Positions 62,100 to 64,000 of a stretch of DNA of 64,000 bases are shown one piece after another. Where the stretch lies: NCBI RefSeq assembly GCF_000422745.1, contig NZ_AUGQ01000010.1:1-64000 (forward strand), in the 5' to 3' direction. Source of the DNA: Microbacterium gubbeenense DSM 15944. GTDB lineage: Bacteria; Actinomycetota; Actinomycetes; Actinomycetales; Microbacteriaceae. Numbering within the stretch: position 1 is the first letter of the stretch; each line of letters starts with the position of its first letter. The notes below the pieces were generated by a model, which did no database searches, was not told the DNA's origin, and was given only the letters and a program-made list of their open reading frames with translations. The position numbers and the translations under genes were made by a program.

Positions 62100-62705
62100 C
62101 TATCCGCCGGCCGGATTCACCGAGAGGAACCGTGCGGGGCCAGCGATCACGGCGGTCGGCCCGTGCGGCGTCTCCGCGTCGAGAAGGATGGAGTCGCCGG
62201 ACTCCAGAACGTGCTCGTCGTCGCCGTGTGCGAAGAGCACCGACCCCTCGAGCATGTACAGGAACTCGATTCCGGCGTGCTCGTACATCGGGAACTCCTC
62301 GGCGTCGGCGTTGAGCTCGACGATCACCGGTTCGAGCGAGGGCCCGCTCGCCGACAGCAGGTTGCCGAGGCTCGAGTACCGATGCCCGCGGCGGGTGCCC
62401 GCGCGCACGGACGGCGCCCCGTCTCCTGCCTTCACGACGACGGCCGAGGGCGGGGCATCCGCGCCGCGGAACAGGGACGCGATGGGCACCGCGAGCGCCT
62501 TCGCGACGCGGTCGATCGTCGTCAGGCTCGCCGACGTCGAGGCCGACTCGATGCGCGAGATCATTGCGGGTGACAGCCCCGCGCGACCGGCGAGGTCGGA
62601 GGCCGTGAGCCCCGCCGCGATCCGATACTGCCGCACCCGGATCCCGACCGTCGTCGCGAGGCGGGAGGCGTGCTCGTCCGAGGGGCGCGCGTGCGGGTCG
62701 CTCAT
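62100..62705 (-). CDS. XRE-family regulator with C-terminal cupin sensor
   Basis: 201 aa. HTH_3 in residues 21-80 (VRQYRIAAGLTASDLAGRAGLSPAMISRIE, quoted in part: LAGRAGLSPAMISRIES) and a cupin_2 domain in about 125-198 (FPMYEHAGIEFLYMLEGSVLF, LESGDSILLDAETPHGP). Such regulators (PuuR/SutR-like) bind small molecules in the cupin and control adjacent catabolic or transport operons. It is directly upstream of, and on the same strand as, the amidohydrolase and peptide ABC genes; the palindrome at 62041-62057 is its probable target. Confidence 0.88.
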   Translation of the reverse strand: MSDPHARPSDEHASRLATTVGIRVRQYRIAAGLTASDLAGRAGLSPAMISRIESASTSASLTTIDRVAKALAVPIASLFRGADAPPSAVVVKAGDGAPSVRAGTRRGHRYSSLGNLLSASGPSLEPVIVELNADAEEFPMYEHAGIEFLYMLEGSVLFAHGDDEHVLESGDSILLDAETPHGPTAVIAGPARFLSVNPAGG

Positions 62706-62718
62706 AGGTGAAGGTTAG

Positions 62719-62793
62719 ACCGAGATCACCATCGGCATCTTCGGAGCGCTCGTCATCAGCCCGGCGATGAGCCTGCTCGCGGTCTCGACGTGA
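62719..62793 (+). pseudogene. Possible remnant of a membrane protein C-terminus
   Basis: A 24-codon open stretch ending in TGA encodes TEITIGIFGALVISPAMSLL and AVST, which looks like the end of a transmembrane helix. It has no start codon and an in-frame stop just before it. It may be the leftover of a deleted gene between the XRE regulator and the glycosyltransferase, or chance. Confidence 0.2.
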
Positions 62794-62803
62794 GTCGCGC
62801 GCC

Positions 62804-64000
62804 TCAGCGCGAGAGCACCCGTTCATAGACGTCGATCATCGCCGCCGTGCGCGATGACTGCAGGAACTCGCGGCGCACACGGTCCGAGGGGACGGGGATC
62901 TCCCCCGCGGTGAGGTCGCGCTCGGCCCGGCGCAGGGTCTCGGCCAGCATCGCGACCCGGTCGGCCTCGGTATCGGCCTCCGGCACGCGCCAGATGCCCC
63001 CGCCCATCTCGTCGGCGATGTCGCCGTCGCTCACGATCGACGGCGTGCCGAGCTGCGCTGCTTCGAACGGCGTCATCCCCTGCGACTCGAACCCGATCGA
63101 CGTCTGCACGAGGGCGGAAGCGGCCATGATTCTCGCGAGCGTGTCGGCGTACGAGAGGCGGCCGAGGAACCGCACCCGCCCCGCAAGTCCGCGCGCCGCG
63201 ACGAAGCGCTCGGCCTCGTCCCGCTGGAACCCGCTGCCGACGATATCGACGGGCAGTTTTATTCCGCTTGCGGCATACGACTCGAGGAACGGGATCAGCC
63301 GCTTCTCGGCGCTCATGCGCCCGACCCAGATGAGCGCGCCCGAGTTCGGGGGCTCGGCGAGGCCAGCGAGCGCATCGTCGTCGATGCCGTTCCAGATCGT
63401 GTCGACGACAGGCGCGACGCCGTGCTCTTCGAGCCGGCGCGCGAAGTGCGTCGACGGCGCCGTGACGGCCGCGGCGCCCGAGGCGAGGCCGCGCAGGTAG
63501 GCCCAGCCGTCGGATCCGCCGTCCGACCCCGGCAGCATCGCCCGCCGCCAGGCGTTCAGTGCCGACAGCGCCAGGCGCGGGAACGGCACGGTCGCCTCGA
63601 TCCCCACGTCGACGCGGTTGTGCATCGTGTGCACGACGGGGATCCGCGCCCGCTCGGCGAAGCGATACCCGAGGAACGCGCCCCAATAGTCCCCCTGCAC
63701 GTGCACGAGATCGGGAAGCGGCGCTCCATCGCGCACGACGCGCCGGGTGATCCCCCGGTCGACGGCCCGCTCGGCCCGCGCGCCCGGCCAGACCGCCGAG
63801 TACTCCCAGTCGGGCGGAACGCCGATCGACGGCATCTCGACATATGCCGGCGACGGCATGTTCTCCCGAGCGCCGCCGTGCCGCGCGGGAACCACGATCG
63901 TGACGACGTGTCCGGCCCGCTCGAGGTACTTCTGCTGCAGTCGCATCGCGACCTGCGCCCCGCCCGACGTCGCGGGGTGCTGATCGCCGAACATCACGAC
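62804..64000 (-). CDS. GT4-family glycosyltransferase (5' end outside the window)
   Basis: The visible 398 residues cover nearly the whole GT-B protein. N-lobe: MFGDQHPATSGGAQVAMRLQQ (SGGAQVA acceptor-side loop) and LVHVQGDYWGAFLGYRFA; C-lobe: IWVGRMSAEKRLIPFLESY near 215-235, VRFLGRLSYADTLARIMA, and the GT4 catalytic signature SIGFESQGMTPFEAAQLGTPSIVSDGD (E-x7-E, core ESQGMTPFEA). It would use a nucleotide sugar to build cell-surface glycans or glycolipids. The frame is open to the right edge, so the true start lies beyond 64000. Confidence 0.85.
   Translation of the reverse strand, partial: VVMFGDQHPATSGGAQVAMRLQQKYLERAGHVVTIVVPARHGGARENMPSPAYVEMPSIGVPPDWEYSAVWPGARAERAVDRGITRRVVRDGAPLPDLVHVQGDYWGAFLGYRFAERARIPVVHTMHNRVDVGIEATVPFPRLALSALNAWRRAMLPGSDGGSDGWAYLRGLASGAAAVTAPSTHFARRLEEHGVAPVVDTIWNGIDDDALAGLAEPPNSGALIWVGRMSAEKRLIPFLESYAASGIKLPVDIVGSGFQRDEAERFVAARGLAGRVRFLGRLSYADTLARIMAASALVQTSIGFESQGMTPFEAAQLGTPSIVSDGDIADEMGGGIWRVPEADTEADRVAMLAETLRRAERDLTAGEIPVPSDRVRREFLQSSRTAAMIDVYERVLSR

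Overview
The window is GC-rich actinobacterial DNA. The gene set (rpsF-ssb-rpsR-rplI and dnaB, a RamB-type regulator beside aceA/aceB, a fused CydDC, an ECF42 sigma factor, a HAIR heat-shock operator) and the Gly/Ser/Ala/Arg-rich coding bias point to Microbacteriaceae, most likely Microbacterium or a close relative; this placement is inference. GGATCC is extremely common (roughly 115-120 copies by hand count) except in the first 1.3 kb, which looks foreign.

Layout. 1-1.3 kb: the 3' end of an IS3-family transposase and an unrecognised minus-strand gene that it appears to have truncated, then a degenerate patch with IS-end-like repeats. 1.3-3.1 kb: dnaB and an upstream region with DnaA-box-like sites. 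3.1-10.5 kb: a LacI-controlled sugar ABC operon (LacI, ATPase 2, binding protein, ATPase 1, two permeases) with an operator and an intercistronic hairpin. 10.5-12.2 kb: rpsF-ssb-rpsR-rplI. 12.3-13.8 kb: a Tat lipoprotein flavin amine oxidase whose usual C-terminal FAD segment lies before the Rossmann motif (apparent circular permutation). 13.9-19.9 kb: a complete oxidative L-fucose pathway (fucose dehydrogenase, lactonase, fuconate dehydratase, keto-deoxyfuconate dehydrogenase, FAH hydrolase) with a cupin and a FadR/FCD GntR regulator; copies of a palindrome ANATC-N-GATNT lie at its promoters. 19.9-23.5 kb: ribokinase, LacI and a fucose/arabinose-isomerase-like enzyme.

23.6-31.3 kb: an M56 membrane protease and BlaI-type repressor divergent from cydA-cydB-cydDC, with four evenly phased inverted repeats between them. 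31.3-39.9 kb: M13 peptidase, MATE exporter, RamB, isocitrate lyase, malate synthase and a SPOUT methyltransferase. 39.9-44.5 kb: Nramp Mn transporter, ECF42 sigma factor with its DGPF/YCII partner and a matching promoter, MntR-type regulator and an SDR. 44.6-50.6 kb: a 42-aa membrane microprotein, ROK kinase-like protein, pyrE, a small conserved protein, exonuclease III, a NarL-type two-component system, a VOC protein and an FMN reductase. 50.8-55.7 kb: ABC-2 exporter, N-domain-less ClpB under a perfect HAIR operator, and a second FMN reductase.

55.6-62.7 kb: a minus-strand operon of XRE-cupin regulator, amidohydrolase and dipeptide-type ABC importer. 62.8 kb to the end: a GT4 glycosyltransferase cut by the window edge. 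No tRNA, rRNA or CRISPR array was seen.
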